Positions 56,369 through 64,000 of a stretch of DNA of 64,000 bases are shown piece after piece. The position numbers and the translations under genes were made by a program. Numbering within the stretch: position 1 is the first letter of the stretch; each line of letters starts with the position of its first letter. The stretch comes from Pseudomonadota bacterium (lineage in GTDB: Bacteria > Pseudomonadota > Alphaproteobacteria > Reyranellales > Reyranellaceae). The stretch covers positions 54,752 through 118,751 of the forward strand of contig JAFEBU010000003.1 in assembly GCA_018242505.1 (NCBI GenBank), in the 5' to 3' direction. The notes under the pieces were generated by a model that saw only the letters and a list, made by a program, of their open reading frames with translations, was not told the DNA's origin and did no database searches.

Positions 56369-57982
56369 ATGGATGACGCGTCGTACGATTTCATCGTCAC
56401 CGGTGCAGGTTCTGCAGGCTGCGCAGTCGCCGGGCGGCTAAGCGAGGACGGCCGATATCGGGTGCTGCTGCTCGAGGCCGGCCCACGCGATACGTATCCA
56501 TGGATCCATATCCCGCTCGGCTACCATAAGACCTTCAACAATCCGCGCGTGAACTGGATGTTCGACTCGGAACCCGAGCCCGAACTCAACAACCGCATCA
56601 TGTACCAGCCCCGTGGCAAGGTGCTGGGCGGCACCAGCTCGATCAATGGCATGGTCTATATGCGCGGCAACGCCGCCGACTATGACGAATGGCGCCAGCG
56701 CGGCTGCGAGGGCTGGGACTACGATTCGGTGCTGCCCTATTTCAAGCGCGCCGAGGACAATGTACGCGGTGCAGACGATTTCCACGGAACCGGCGGGCCG
56801 CTGAAGGTGAGTGATCATCGCTGGCAGCCCACGCTTGCCCGCGCGATGCATGACGCTGCCGTACAGGCGGGCATTCCCGCCAATCCCGACTTCAACGGCG
56901 CCAACCAGGAAGGCGTGGGCTACTACCAGACCACCATCAACAAGGCGCGTCGCTGGTCGAGCGCACGGGCTTATCTCGGCGGCGCACGCCAGCGCAGAAA
57001 TCTCACTATCGCAACCGGCGCCCACGCCACGCGTGTACTGATAGAGAACGGCCGCGCCATCGGTGTCGAATACAGGACGCCGGCGGGCTTGGTGCGCGCA
57101 CGGGCGGCGCGCGAGGTGGTCGTATCGGGCGGTGTCTACGGCTCGCCACAGCTTCTGATGCTGTCGGGCCTCGGACCGGCCGGGCATCTCAAGCAGCACG
57201 GGATCGAGGTCATCCGCGACATGCCGGGAGTCGGCAGCCATCTGCACGACCACTTCAACACCTATGTCGCATATCGCTGCGCACAGCCCGTCACCATGAA
57301 TGACCTCGCAATCAGTCTGCGGCAGCGCATCAAGGCAGCGGCGCAATATGCCCTCGGTCAGACCGGGCCGCTTGCCAGCATGGGGTTGTTCGTGGGCGCG
57401 CTGATCCGGAGCGACAAGCGGCTGGAACGTCCTGACCTGCAGATCAACATGTTCGCCTGGGCGGTGAAGGAGCGGAATCGCGACGGTGTCGTGCCGCAGC
57501 CCTTCTCCGCTTTTGGCCTCAGCCCCGTGCATCTCAGGCCAGATGGCCGCGGCACGGTCCGCCTCAAGTCATCCGATCCGTTGGCCCCGCCGGAGATCCG
57601 CTTCAACTTCCTGAAAAGCGCCTACGACTTCCAGGCCTTGATCGAGGGCATGCGCGTTTGCCGCGAGATCGCCAGGCAACCGGCGCTCAAACCCTTCGTC
57701 GTCGAGGAGATCCTGCCCGGCCCTACCGTCGCCAGCGAAGCCGATCTCAAGGCCGATATCCGCGCCCGTGGCGTCTCCAATCTCCATCCCGTCGGCACGT
57801 GCCGCATGGGCCGAGAGATCGACGCGGTGGTTGATCCGCAGCTTCGTGTGCACGGCATCGGCGGCCTGCGCGTCGCCGACGCCTCGATCATGCCGACGAT
57901 CGTCGCCGGCAACACCAACGCGCCCTCGATCATGATCGGCGAGAAGTGCGCCGACATGGTCCGCGCGGCCGCCGCCCAATAG
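56369..57982 (+). CDS. GMC-family FAD oxidoreductase (choline dehydrogenase-like)
   Basis: A 537-residue flavoprotein: [21 protein letters not shown] (FAD-binding GxGxxG), [26 protein letters not shown] (GMC signature 1), [18 protein letters not shown] (signature 2) and the C-terminal [12 protein letters not shown] with the active-site His. It oxidises an alcohol, donating electrons to a quinone or oxygen. ATG 56369 is the likely start; no clear Shine-Dalgarno. The GMC class has broad substrates; choline itself is only one option. Confidence 0.92.
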   Translation: MDDASYDFIVTGAGSAGCAVAGRLSEDGRYRVLLLEAGPRDTYPWIHIPLGYHKTFNNPRVNWMFDSEPEPELNNRIMYQPRGKVLGGTSSINGMVYMRGNAADYDEWRQRGCEGWDYDSVLPYFKRAEDNVRGADDFHGTGGPLKVSDHRWQPTLARAMHDAAVQAGIPANPDFNGANQEGVGYYQTTINKARRWSSARAYLGGARQRRNLTIATGAHATRVLIENGRAIGVEYRTPAGLVRARAAREVVVSGGVYGSPQLLMLSGLGPAGHLKQHGIEVIRDMPGVGSHLHDHFNTYVAYRCAQPVTMNDLAISLRQRIKAAAQYALGQTGPLASMGLFVGALIRSDKRLERPDLQINMFAWAVKERNRDGVVPQPFSAFGLSPVHLRPDGRGTVRLKSSDPLAPPEIRFNFLKSAYDFQALIEGMRVCREIARQPALKPFVVEEILPGPTVASEADLKADIRARGVSNLHPVGTCRMGREIDAVVDPQLRVHGIGGLRVADASIMPTIVAGNTNAPSIMIGEKCADMVRAAAAQ

Positions 57983-58062
57983 CCGTTGGCCGTCGATCGA
58001 GTCGCATTGCAACCATCGAACGACGAAAGCCTTTTCCCGCCCTCCTGCCACACTGGACAAGC

Positions 58063-58671
58063 ATGCCGCCCAGGTCGTTAGATGGCAGAAGGGTGACGGC
58101 CAGTCGGCGTGGGGGGAATACGGCCGTGAGGCAAAGGCTGACACGGGGCTCGGTGTGGAGCACGGTTGCCATGGCGCTCGCCTTGGCAAGCTTCCTCCAC
58201 TGGCGGAAGGAGGTGGAGCTGGCTGTGAGGCAGCTCGCCTCGCTCTTCTCCCGGTGGGTTGGGACCGCAGACACGTTTCTGGTGCTCCTGGTCTTTGCGG
58301 TGGCGGCATTGGCGCTGCTGCATCTGGCGCGATGGATTGTCCGGCGCATGGCTGCGCCCGGCCTCGGTTGCACCTTCGATCAGCTCTCGCCCGAGCAAAA
58401 GGGCTTCCTCACGACTCAGTTCCTTCGTGGCCTGCGGCGAATAGATGTCTCGCCGATGGCCAGCCGCCAGCGCTGGTTCGAGGCGCTCCTGCGACTGGGA
58501 TATGTCGAGCGGTGCGCGATTCCCGCACAGCCGAGCCCGGCATGGTCCTACGATCTGCCCGCGACGATGCCTTACGAAGTGACTGGGGCCGCCTGGCGCG
58601 AACTTCGCCGCAAGCTCGCGCGTGGGAATGCGATCAACCGAGACCTTGGGACCGGCCAAGCAGAACCTTGA
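58063..58671 (+). CDS. Membrane protein, possibly SieB-like
   Basis: 202 residues: hydrophobic helices at about 34-50 and 66-88 flank [19 protein letters not shown]. The C-terminal domain begins [19 protein letters not shown] and later GYVERCAIP. The combination of two helices and an [13 protein letters not shown] start of the cytoplasmic domain resembles the super-infection exclusion protein B family, but the match is weak. ATG 58063 was chosen; the longer frame overlaps the GMC gene. Function not known. Confidence 0.5.
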   Translation: MPPRSLDGRRVTASRRGGNTAVRQRLTRGSVWSTVAMALALASFLHWRKEVELAVRQLASLFSRWVGTADTFLVLLVFAVAALALLHLARWIVRRMAAPGLGCTFDQLSPEQKGFLTTQFLRGLRRIDVSPMASRQRWFEALLRLGYVERCAIPAQPSPAWSYDLPATMPYEVTGAAWRELRRKLARGNAINRDLGTGQAEP

Positions 58672-58802
58672 AGGCTGTGGCCTGAGCGCTGCCGATCATT
58701 CCCGACTGCACGGCTTTGTCGCAGCGAAATCACACCTTGGCGCTTGGATAGAGGCTTCTCTCAATTATTGTCCGCGGTCCTGCCGGCAGGACACGACGGA
58801 GC

Positions 58803-59396
58803 ATGCACAGTTTTCGATTCATCACTGATTTCGGCGACCAAGCCGTCCTGCTGCCTTTGGCGACGGCCATTGCCCTCATCTTCCTGCTCTCGGGATGGCG
58901 CCGCGGTGCCCTCGCCTGGACGGTCGCGGTCGGCGCCACGCTTGGCCTGATCCTGCTGCTGAAGCTCGTCTTCCTTGCCTGCGGCCACCTCATCCCCGAA
59001 GCACGCCTCGTCAGCCCCAGCGGCCACACCGCCGCGGCCGCCGTGGTCTACGGCGGATTGGCGGGCATCGCCATGCGCTCCGTCACAAACAACAAATATT
59101 GGCTGTTCGCCTGCACCCTGGCGGTTGCCGTATTGTGTGCGAGCGTGTTCGGCGTCACGCGACTCAGGTTGGGTGTGCATTCCATGCCCGAGGTGCTGGC
59201 GGGCGGCATGATCGGCGTCGGCGGCGCCGTATCGTCGACCGCGCTGGCCGGCGTCCCCTCGTCCACCCTCAGGCTATGGCATGTCGCGGCGGCTGCCTTT
59301 GTCATCTTTCTCCTGCTGCACGGCGTCCACCTGCCGGCGGAATCGCACATAAGGGCGATCGCCTTCGCTTTCTGGCCGTTCTCCACCTGCCGATAG
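58803..59396 (+). CDS. PAP2-family lipid phosphatase-like membrane protein
   Basis: A 197-residue protein with five or six helices. SPSGHTAAAAVVYG holds the PSGH motif, and RLRLGVHSMPEVLAGG contains the His of the third motif; the first motif (K-x6-R-P) is less clear. Members dephosphorylate phosphatidic acid or undecaprenyl pyrophosphate. It starts 131 bp after the SieB-like gene with ATG 58803. Confidence 0.82.
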   Translation: MHSFRFITDFGDQAVLLPLATAIALIFLLSGWRRGALAWTVAVGATLGLILLLKLVFLACGHLIPEARLVSPSGHTAAAAVVYGGLAGIAMRSVTNNKYWLFACTLAVAVLCASVFGVTRLRLGVHSMPEVLAGGMIGVGGAVSSTALAGVPSSTLRLWHVAAAAFVIFLLLHGVHLPAESHIRAIAFAFWPFSTCR

Positions 59397-59557
59397 GATA
59401 CAGGGCGGACATTCCTTCGCCGAACTGTTGCCGCTTCGCCACACTGGCGAACGAAGTGCGCGGCCGATCAGAACGCCTCTCAAAGATCACTCGCTCTTCT
59501 TCTATGTTGCTGCGAAAGAAGGACGCCACACTCGTCTCTCCCCCCGGAGACCCCAAA

Positions 59558-59722
59558 ATGGCCAGCTACGATCACATTCACGACGACAACATCGTCCCCC
59601 TGTTCGAGGACATCCTGATCCGAGGGCGCGATCAGCGGCTTGCCGCGGCGCGGCTCGACGGCATAAGGGCACGGCTCCGGCGAGCCTGGGGCCTCGCGGT
59701 CGGCTGGCGGCGGACGGGCTGA
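59558..59722 (+). CDS. Small basic hypothetical protein, 54 residues
   Basis: MASYDHIHDDNIVPLFEDILIRGRDQRLAAARLDGI, ending in RRAWGLAVGWRR. It is a helical basic peptide with GGAG about eight bases before ATG 59558. I do not recognise it; codon use matches the neighbours. The first half is acidic and the last basic, as in small regulatory or stress proteins. Confidence 0.5.
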   Translation: MASYDHIHDDNIVPLFEDILIRGRDQRLAAARLDGIRARLRRAWGLAVGWRRTG

Positions 59723-59725
59723 GCG

Positions 59726-60124
59726 TCAGGTGTCGGCCGGATAGCTCGCGATCTCGATCAGGTTGTCATCTGGATCGTAACAATAGACCGAAGTCATCGG
59801 TCCCAGAGCGCCAGTCCGCCGGGAGGGTCCTTGCTCGACCTTCACATCGCATGCCTTGAGGTGGGCCACGACCTCGTCCGGTGACTGCGGGGTGATGAAA
59901 CAGAGATCCAACGCGCCTGGAGCGTCGTTCTTCACCGACCACCAGTCCTTTTTGCCGGTCGGGCGCACGTTGAATTTCTGACGGCCAAATTTCAGCGCGG
60001 TGTGTTTGTCGTCACCGAATTCCTCGCGCGTCATGCCCAGCACCCGCTGGTACCACGCCACCGTCGTTTCGACGTCCCGGCAGTTCAGCACGATATGGTC
60101 GACGCGATCGACAGTGATGGGCAT
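59726..60124 (-). CDS. VOC-family protein (glyoxalase/bleomycin-resistance-type)
   Basis: A 132-residue protein: VDRVDHIVLNCRDVETTVAWYQRVLGM (first betaalphabetabetabeta unit with metal His) and SVYCYDPDDNLIEIASY (second unit with Glu). VOC enzymes bind a metal and act on a small substrate or bind an antibiotic. ATG 60124 has GGGAG seven bases upstream. It follows the molybdopterin oxidoreductase gene by 22 bp, so both are probably one transcript. Confidence 0.9.
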   Translation of the reverse strand: MPITVDRVDHIVLNCRDVETTVAWYQRVLGMTREEFGDDKHTALKFGRQKFNVRPTGKKDWWSVKNDAPGALDLCFITPQSPDEVVAHLKACDVKVEQGPSRRTGALGPMTSVYCYDPDDNLIEIASYPADT

Positions 60125-60146
60125 GACGGATCTCCCTGCGCCAGTG

Positions 60147-62360
60147 TCAGGATGCCGGCTCGACCTCGACCAGATTCGTGTTGTAGGTCGTCGCGCCACA
60201 CGGGGCGGATCGGTCGTCGGCGAGAGCGTTTGCACAGCCGGTCGTGTCGGTCCCCGCCGCATCGGGCGTGAACCAGGCGCCTTCCTTGATCGAGACCACG
60301 CCCGGCGCGATGCGCGAGGTGACTTTGACCGGCAAAAGCGTCGAGCCGCGGTCGTTGAAGACCCGCACCGTCTGGCCGTCGGCAATGCCGCGTGCAGCGG
60401 CGTCGCTGGGATTCATCCAGAGATCGTCAGGATCGACTCGTGCCAGCAACGGCTGGTTGCCATGGATCGAATGGGTGCGCGCCCGCGACTTGGGGCTGCA
60501 CAACATCAGCGGATGGTGCGGTTCGGGAGCGACCGGCTCGATCCAGGTGGGGATCGGCGGGATACAGCCGAGGCCGTACGGATCGGGCTTGGCCGCAAGG
60601 ACCATGGAATAGATCTCGATCTTGCCCGAGGGTGTCGTGAATCTGTGATTTTCCGGGTCGCGGATCTGGGCGGCGAAGGCGACGGCATCCTTGGGCGGGG
60701 CGAAGCGCGCCACGCCATTGGCGGCAAAGACCTCGAAATCGTCGACGGCGTCGCGTGTCAACTCGCGCAGCCACTCTTCTTCGCTACGGTCGTTGTAGTC
60801 GTCGATGCCGACGCGACGCGCGAGATCGGCGAAGATGTCGATATCGTTACGGCACTCGTACATCGGCGCGATCGCCTGCTTCATGTAGATCGCATAGTGC
60901 CCCGCCCCCGCCCAGGGCGTATGCACGTCGTTGCGCTCCCAGAAGGTCGTGGCCGGCAACAGGATGTCGGCATGGCGCGCGGTCGGCGTCAGGAAGTGGT
61001 CCTGCACGACGATCAGTTCGACGCCCGCGAGCGAAGCCGCCATCTTGTTGGCATTCGGGCACTGATTGAAGAGATCGCCGCCCGCCGAATAGATCATCCT
61101 GATGTCGGCCGGATAGCCACCGGCGCGGCCGCGGGCCAGGAGATCGGCCAACAGCGGCGTGGAGACCTTGGCGTCGATCGGGTTGTCTCCGGATGGCAGG
61201 CTCCTGATGCCGCTGCGACCGGTGGCGCCGTTGCTGACGCCCGAGTTGCCTCCGACGATGCCGACATTGCCGGTGATCGCGGCAAGCGCATAGGCAGCGC
61301 GATGGAACTGTTCGCCGAAGGCCGTGCGGCCGGGCGCATAACCGCACTGCAGGGCCGCGGGCTTGGCCGATGCGAACTCGATGGCCAGCCGACGGATGGT
61401 CTCGGCCGGGATACCGCAGCGTGCTTCGGCCCATTCCGGCGTCTTCGGCACGCCATCGCTCTCCCCCAACAGGTAGGAGCGGTAAGACGCGCCGGCCGGA
61501 GCCTCCGGCGGCAGATGCGCCTCGTCGAAACCGAGGACATGACGATCGCAATAAGCCTGGTCGTGCAAGCCTTCACCCACGATCACGTAAGCCATCGCGA
61601 TCAGGGCGGCCGCGTCTGTCGAGGGCTTGATGAAGATGTGCTCGTCGGCGAGCATGGTGCTGGTGCGGGTGCGACGCGGATCGACGCAAATGATGCGCAC
61701 CCCCTTCTTCTTCGCCTCTTTCAGATACTGCAGCGTGCCGGTGCCGAAGGTGCCGTCGCCCGGGCTCCAGCCCCACATCAGAATCAGCTTCGAGTTCACG
61801 TAGTCGGTTGGCTCGCGACCGGAGGTCTTGTACTCGGCCTTGGCACCGAAGGTCATGTGCACGGCAAAAACCTCAGCCTCGGCCGACATGTTGGACCAAA
61901 GGTCGGTGCAGCCGCCGAACTTGTAGAGGAAGCGCTTGGCGACACCGCCGCCGTGCAGCATCGAGAGGCTGCCCGAGCGGGAGGCGTTCAGGATCGCGGC
62001 GTTGCCGTGCTCGCGCCGGATGCGCAGCATCTCACCCGCGACGTGATCGAGTGCCTCGTCCCACGAGATGCGCTCGAACTGGCCCGAACCGCGTGAGCCC
62101 GTCCGGCGCATCGGATACTTCAGCCGGTCGGGATGATAGACTCGCTCGATCTGCCCGACGCCACGGGCGCAGGCATGGAGCGCCGGCAATTCCGGTTGCC
62201 AGCGCACAGGATCGGTCGAGATCCTGACGATGCGATCGTCCACGACATGCGCGTTCACCACGCAGCGGCCACCGCAATTGTGCCCGCAGGTGCTGGTGAC
62301 CACTGTCTCGCCGGCACGTCCCGGCCGACGTGGCCTCTGGTAGATCGTCTGATCCGGCAT
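60147..62360 (-). CDS. Molybdopterin oxidoreductase (DMSO reductase family)
   Basis: A 737-residue catalytic subunit: a 4Fe-4S motif near residue 25 (CGHNCGGRC followed by CARG), ISWDEALDHVAGEMLRI, LNASRSGSLSMLHGG, SKLILMWGWSPGDG, AAITGNVGIVGGNSG and the C-terminal domain with HSIHGNQP and TVRVFNDRGS. It uses a Mo-bis-MGD cofactor; type and substrate are open. No Tat signal is seen and no electron-transfer subunits are encoded nearby, so it is probably cytoplasmic with an external partner. ATG 62360 has GGAGG nine bases upstream. A 698-codon antisense frame is a shadow. Confidence 0.92.
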   Translation of the reverse strand: MPDQTIYQRPRRPGRAGETVVTSTCGHNCGGRCVVNAHVVDDRIVRISTDPVRWQPELPALHACARGVGQIERVYHPDRLKYPMRRTGSRGSGQFERISWDEALDHVAGEMLRIRREHGNAAILNASRSGSLSMLHGGGVAKRFLYKFGGCTDLWSNMSAEAEVFAVHMTFGAKAEYKTSGREPTDYVNSKLILMWGWSPGDGTFGTGTLQYLKEAKKKGVRIICVDPRRTRTSTMLADEHIFIKPSTDAAALIAMAYVIVGEGLHDQAYCDRHVLGFDEAHLPPEAPAGASYRSYLLGESDGVPKTPEWAEARCGIPAETIRRLAIEFASAKPAALQCGYAPGRTAFGEQFHRAAYALAAITGNVGIVGGNSGVSNGATGRSGIRSLPSGDNPIDAKVSTPLLADLLARGRAGGYPADIRMIYSAGGDLFNQCPNANKMAASLAGVELIVVQDHFLTPTARHADILLPATTFWERNDVHTPWAGAGHYAIYMKQAIAPMYECRNDIDIFADLARRVGIDDYNDRSEEEWLRELTRDAVDDFEVFAANGVARFAPPKDAVAFAAQIRDPENHRFTTPSGKIEIYSMVLAAKPDPYGLGCIPPIPTWIEPVAPEPHHPLMLCSPKSRARTHSIHGNQPLLARVDPDDLWMNPSDAAARGIADGQTVRVFNDRGSTLLPVKVTSRIAPGVVSIKEGAWFTPDAAGTDTTGCANALADDRSAPCGATTYNTNLVEVEPAS

Positions 62361-62443
62361 CGCTGAGACCTCCACGTCGGAAGGTTAGCCCCTTGGGTGT
62401 CAGGCGGCCATAGCAGTAGCTGCATATCGGCGCTTCAATTACT

Positions 62444-63586
62444 ATGCAGGTGATGATCAAATACTTTACGTCGCTTTTTGCGCTCGTCTTTTCCTTCGTC
62501 TCCGCCAGTGCGCAGACCTCCCAGAATTGCCCGACTCCGGAAGCTCTCAAGGACGGATGGACCATCGGTTCGCCGGCCGCAGTCGACATGGACCCTGAGG
62601 CGCTCTGCAGTCTCGATGCGTTCATCAGGCACCTTCCCCAGCCGAACATCCATGCCGTCGTGGTCGCACGCCACGGCAAGCTCGTCGCCGAGCGCTACTA
62701 CAGTGGCATGGACCAGCGCGGTCTTCAGCCGGCCGGCATGGTGCGGTTCTCGCCTGAAGCAAAACACGATTTGCGCGCCATGACCGAAGGCGTCGTATCA
62801 CTCCTGGTCGGCATCGCCCTCGACGAGGGCAAATTCCCGCCGCTCGACACGCCGGTCATGGACCTGTTCCCCCAATATGCCGCTCTGCGCACGCCGGCGA
62901 AGGCAGCCATCACCTGGCGGCAGGTGCTCACCATGTCCTCCGGGCTGGGCTGGAACGAGCAGATCGCCTACGAAAATCCGACCAACAGCGCCAACCTCCT
63001 GAACGCGTCGGCAGATCCGACACGCTTCATCCTCGAACAGCCGATGTGGGGCCCTGCCGGTGCATACTTCCTCTACAGCAGCGGCAGCACGACCCTCCTC
63101 ATGGCAGCGCTGACCAAAGCCACGGGACGCGCCCTCGACGACTATGCGCGCGAGAAACTGTTCGCGCCGCTCGAGATCCGCGATTTCGACTGGCTCAAGA
63201 TGCAGGGCAGCGGCCAGTTCTCAGCCTGGGGCCTGCGTCTCGCGGCGCGCGACACCGCCAAGCTCGGCCAGTTGCTGCTGAGCGACGGCACCTGGAACGG
63301 AAAGCAGGTATTGCCGAAGAAGTGGGCTGCCGAGTCGATCAAGCCCCGCATCAACGCCAAGAATCTCTACTACTATGGCTATCACTGGTGGCTCGGCCGC
63401 TCCTTCCTGCGCGGGCGCGATCTCGCGTGGGCCGGCGCCATCGGCTATGGCGGCCAGCGGATGTGGATCGTGCCCGGCCTCGACCTCGTCGTCGTGGTGA
63501 ATGCCGGCCACTACGGCGAATACCAGCAATTCGTCATTCCCGAAGCCATCTTCTCCAGCCTGGTGCTGCCCGCGACACGGGACTAG
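62444..63586 (+). CDS. Serine-hydrolase (class C beta-lactamase-like) homologue lacking SxxK
   Basis: A 380-residue exported protein: signal peptide MIKYFTSLFALVFSFVSASAQ (cleavage near SASA). The core has HAVVVARHGKLVAERYY, ITWRQVLTMSSGLGW, YFLYSSGST (the Y-x-S/N motif) and IGYGGQRMWIVPGLDLVVVVN (the KTG-like strand). Where relatives read R-S-V-T-K-S-V-V-S-L-L, this protein reads RAMTEGVVSLL: the nucleophile Ser is Ala and the Lys is Glu. The fold is kept but catalysis is unlikely. ATG 62453 is an alternative. It is divergent from the molybdopterin gene. Confidence 0.85.
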   Translation: MQVMIKYFTSLFALVFSFVSASAQTSQNCPTPEALKDGWTIGSPAAVDMDPEALCSLDAFIRHLPQPNIHAVVVARHGKLVAERYYSGMDQRGLQPAGMVRFSPEAKHDLRAMTEGVVSLLVGIALDEGKFPPLDTPVMDLFPQYAALRTPAKAAITWRQVLTMSSGLGWNEQIAYENPTNSANLLNASADPTRFILEQPMWGPAGAYFLYSSGSTTLLMAALTKATGRALDDYAREKLFAPLEIRDFDWLKMQGSGQFSAWGLRLAARDTAKLGQLLLSDGTWNGKQVLPKKWAAESIKPRINAKNLYYYGYHWWLGRSFLRGRDLAWAGAIGYGGQRMWIVPGLDLVVVVNAGHYGEYQQFVIPEAIFSSLVLPATRD

Positions 63587-63737
63587 CGGGCTGTTGCAGA
63601 AGGGTTCTGAGCCATGCGCCCAGGCAATATCGCTCCAAAGACAGCGCCGAGACCGCAAGTTAGAGTCAAGGTTGCGCCGATCTCGATTCGATTGCAGCGC
63701 GTCATGTCGTAGTTCCCGACTTTTTCAACAGACTGCC
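63587..63737. repeat. MITE-like element copy B with imperfect terminal inverted repeats
   Basis: Begins on the base after the serine-hydrolase stop (GGGCTGTTGCAGAAGG); its right end, in reverse, reads GGCAGTCTGTTGAAAAAG. The right part matches copy A at 51724-51868. No coding capacity. It suggests a repeated non-autonomous element or palindromic repeat that favours 3' gene ends. Confidence 0.6.
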
Positions 63738-63764
63738 AGCAGACCACAGGACAAACGAGCACAG

Positions 63765-64000
63765 ATGATTTCCAAGCGCATGCTGTTGGGATCGATGGTC
63801 GCACTGACCTGCGTTCCCGGTGCGCGGCCGGCGCGTGCGGCGCTGCCGCCGATCCCGATGGACCGTCACGAGCGCTATATGCGGTTGGCCATCGAGCAGG
63901 GCCGGAAGAATCCCCGCTTCCCGTTCGGCGCCGTCATCGTCCGGCCGGACACCGACCAGGTGATGGCCTCGGGCATCAACAACGCTCGCGAGAACCCGAC
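63765..64000 (+). CDS. Nucleoside deaminase family, secreted, N-terminal part (runs off window)
   Basis: 78 residues from ATG 63765 to the right edge. A signal peptide (KRMLLGSMVALTCVPGARPARA, cleavage after ARA near residue 24) precedes the deaminase core start HERYMRLAIEQGRKNPRFPFGAVIV, which is typical of cytidine/guanine deaminase-like proteins. The catalytic HxE and PCxxC lie beyond the window. Secretion is unusual for this family. Confidence 0.72.
   Translation, partial: MISKRMLLGSMVALTCVPGARPARAALPPIPMDRHERYMRLAIEQGRKNPRFPFGAVIVRPDTDQVMASGINNARENP

Noticed and set aside
60000..62096. 698-codon open frame on the plus strand opposite the molybdopterin oxidoreductase
   Set aside because: It lies antisense to a clear enzyme gene, is rich in Arg/Gly/His/Asp and has no motif or binding site; GC-rich third-position bias produces such shadows.

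Overview
The window is chromosomal DNA from a GC-rich alphaproteobacterium. Evidence for this is the gene order yebC-ruvCAB-ybgC-tolQRAB-pal-cpoB-tilS-ftsH-folP-glmM, the zapA / 6S RNA / 5-formyl-THF cyclo-ligase arrangement with a DUF4164-like coiled-coil gene next to zapA, and an archaeal-type class I aldolase with a thiE-like gene nearby. A Rhodospirillales or Reyranella-like organism is my best guess, but genus level is only inference. I found no rRNA, tRNA, CRISPR array or intact transposase.

Layout. (1) 1-14.5 kb is a surface-polysaccharide locus with two divergent arms. The minus arm carries an O-antigen ligase cut by the window edge, a secreted Asp-box beta-propeller protein, a GT-C-like membrane protein, a half-size EamA flippase, a DPM-type glycosyltransferase, a Wzx-like flippase, a NodB deacetylase and a GT2. 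The plus arm carries a WcaJ/ExoY-type initiating phosphoglycosyltransferase and a Wzc/ExoP-type tyrosine autokinase. Together these give initiation, extension, flipping, polymerisation or ligation, length control and modification. (2) 14.5-23 kb holds a DUF2971 protein, a methyltransferase, and an SDR behind a complete MalEFGK-type sugar ABC importer, with a divergent PLP aminotransferase. (3) 23-39 kb is a long minus-strand housekeeping block: thiD, glmM, folP, ftsH, tilS, cpoB, pal, tolBARQ, ybgC, ruvBAC and yebC, then tandem terminators, then a YmdB-like phosphodiesterase and the cyclo-ligase. (4) 39-40.3 kb holds 6S RNA, zapA and a coiled-coil gene.

(5) 40.3-52 kb is a central-carbon cluster (tkt, gap, fba, thiE-like). 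It is interrupted by a small purine-degradation operon (ureidoglycolate lyase, an unknown 110-residue protein, PuuE-type allantoinase), a class III cyclase and an MFS transporter. No pgk lies between gap and fba. Between fba and the thiE-like gene is about 2.5 kb of poorly coding, apparently decaying DNA with a small lipoprotein gene, an S24-like mini-protein gene with an amber codon near its start, and possible gene remnants. (6) 52-64 kb is accessory metabolism: amidohydrolase, YbaK-type deacylase, several tiny exported proteins, aldo/keto reductase, GMC oxidoreductase, a SieB-like membrane protein, PAP2 phosphatase, VOC protein, a solitary molybdopterin oxidoreductase, a serine-hydrolase homologue that has lost its SxxK motif, and a truncated secreted nucleoside deaminase.

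The least explained items are two related elements of about 145-150 bp that begin directly after stop codons (51724 and 63587), the unknown gene inside the purine operon, the ArnC/ArnEF/ArnT-like or Gtr-like trio in the polysaccharide locus, a possible small RNA in an AT-rich island near 55.9 kb, and the catalytically degenerate serine hydrolase. I see no clearly new multi-gene system. All functional calls rest on motif reading without database searches.
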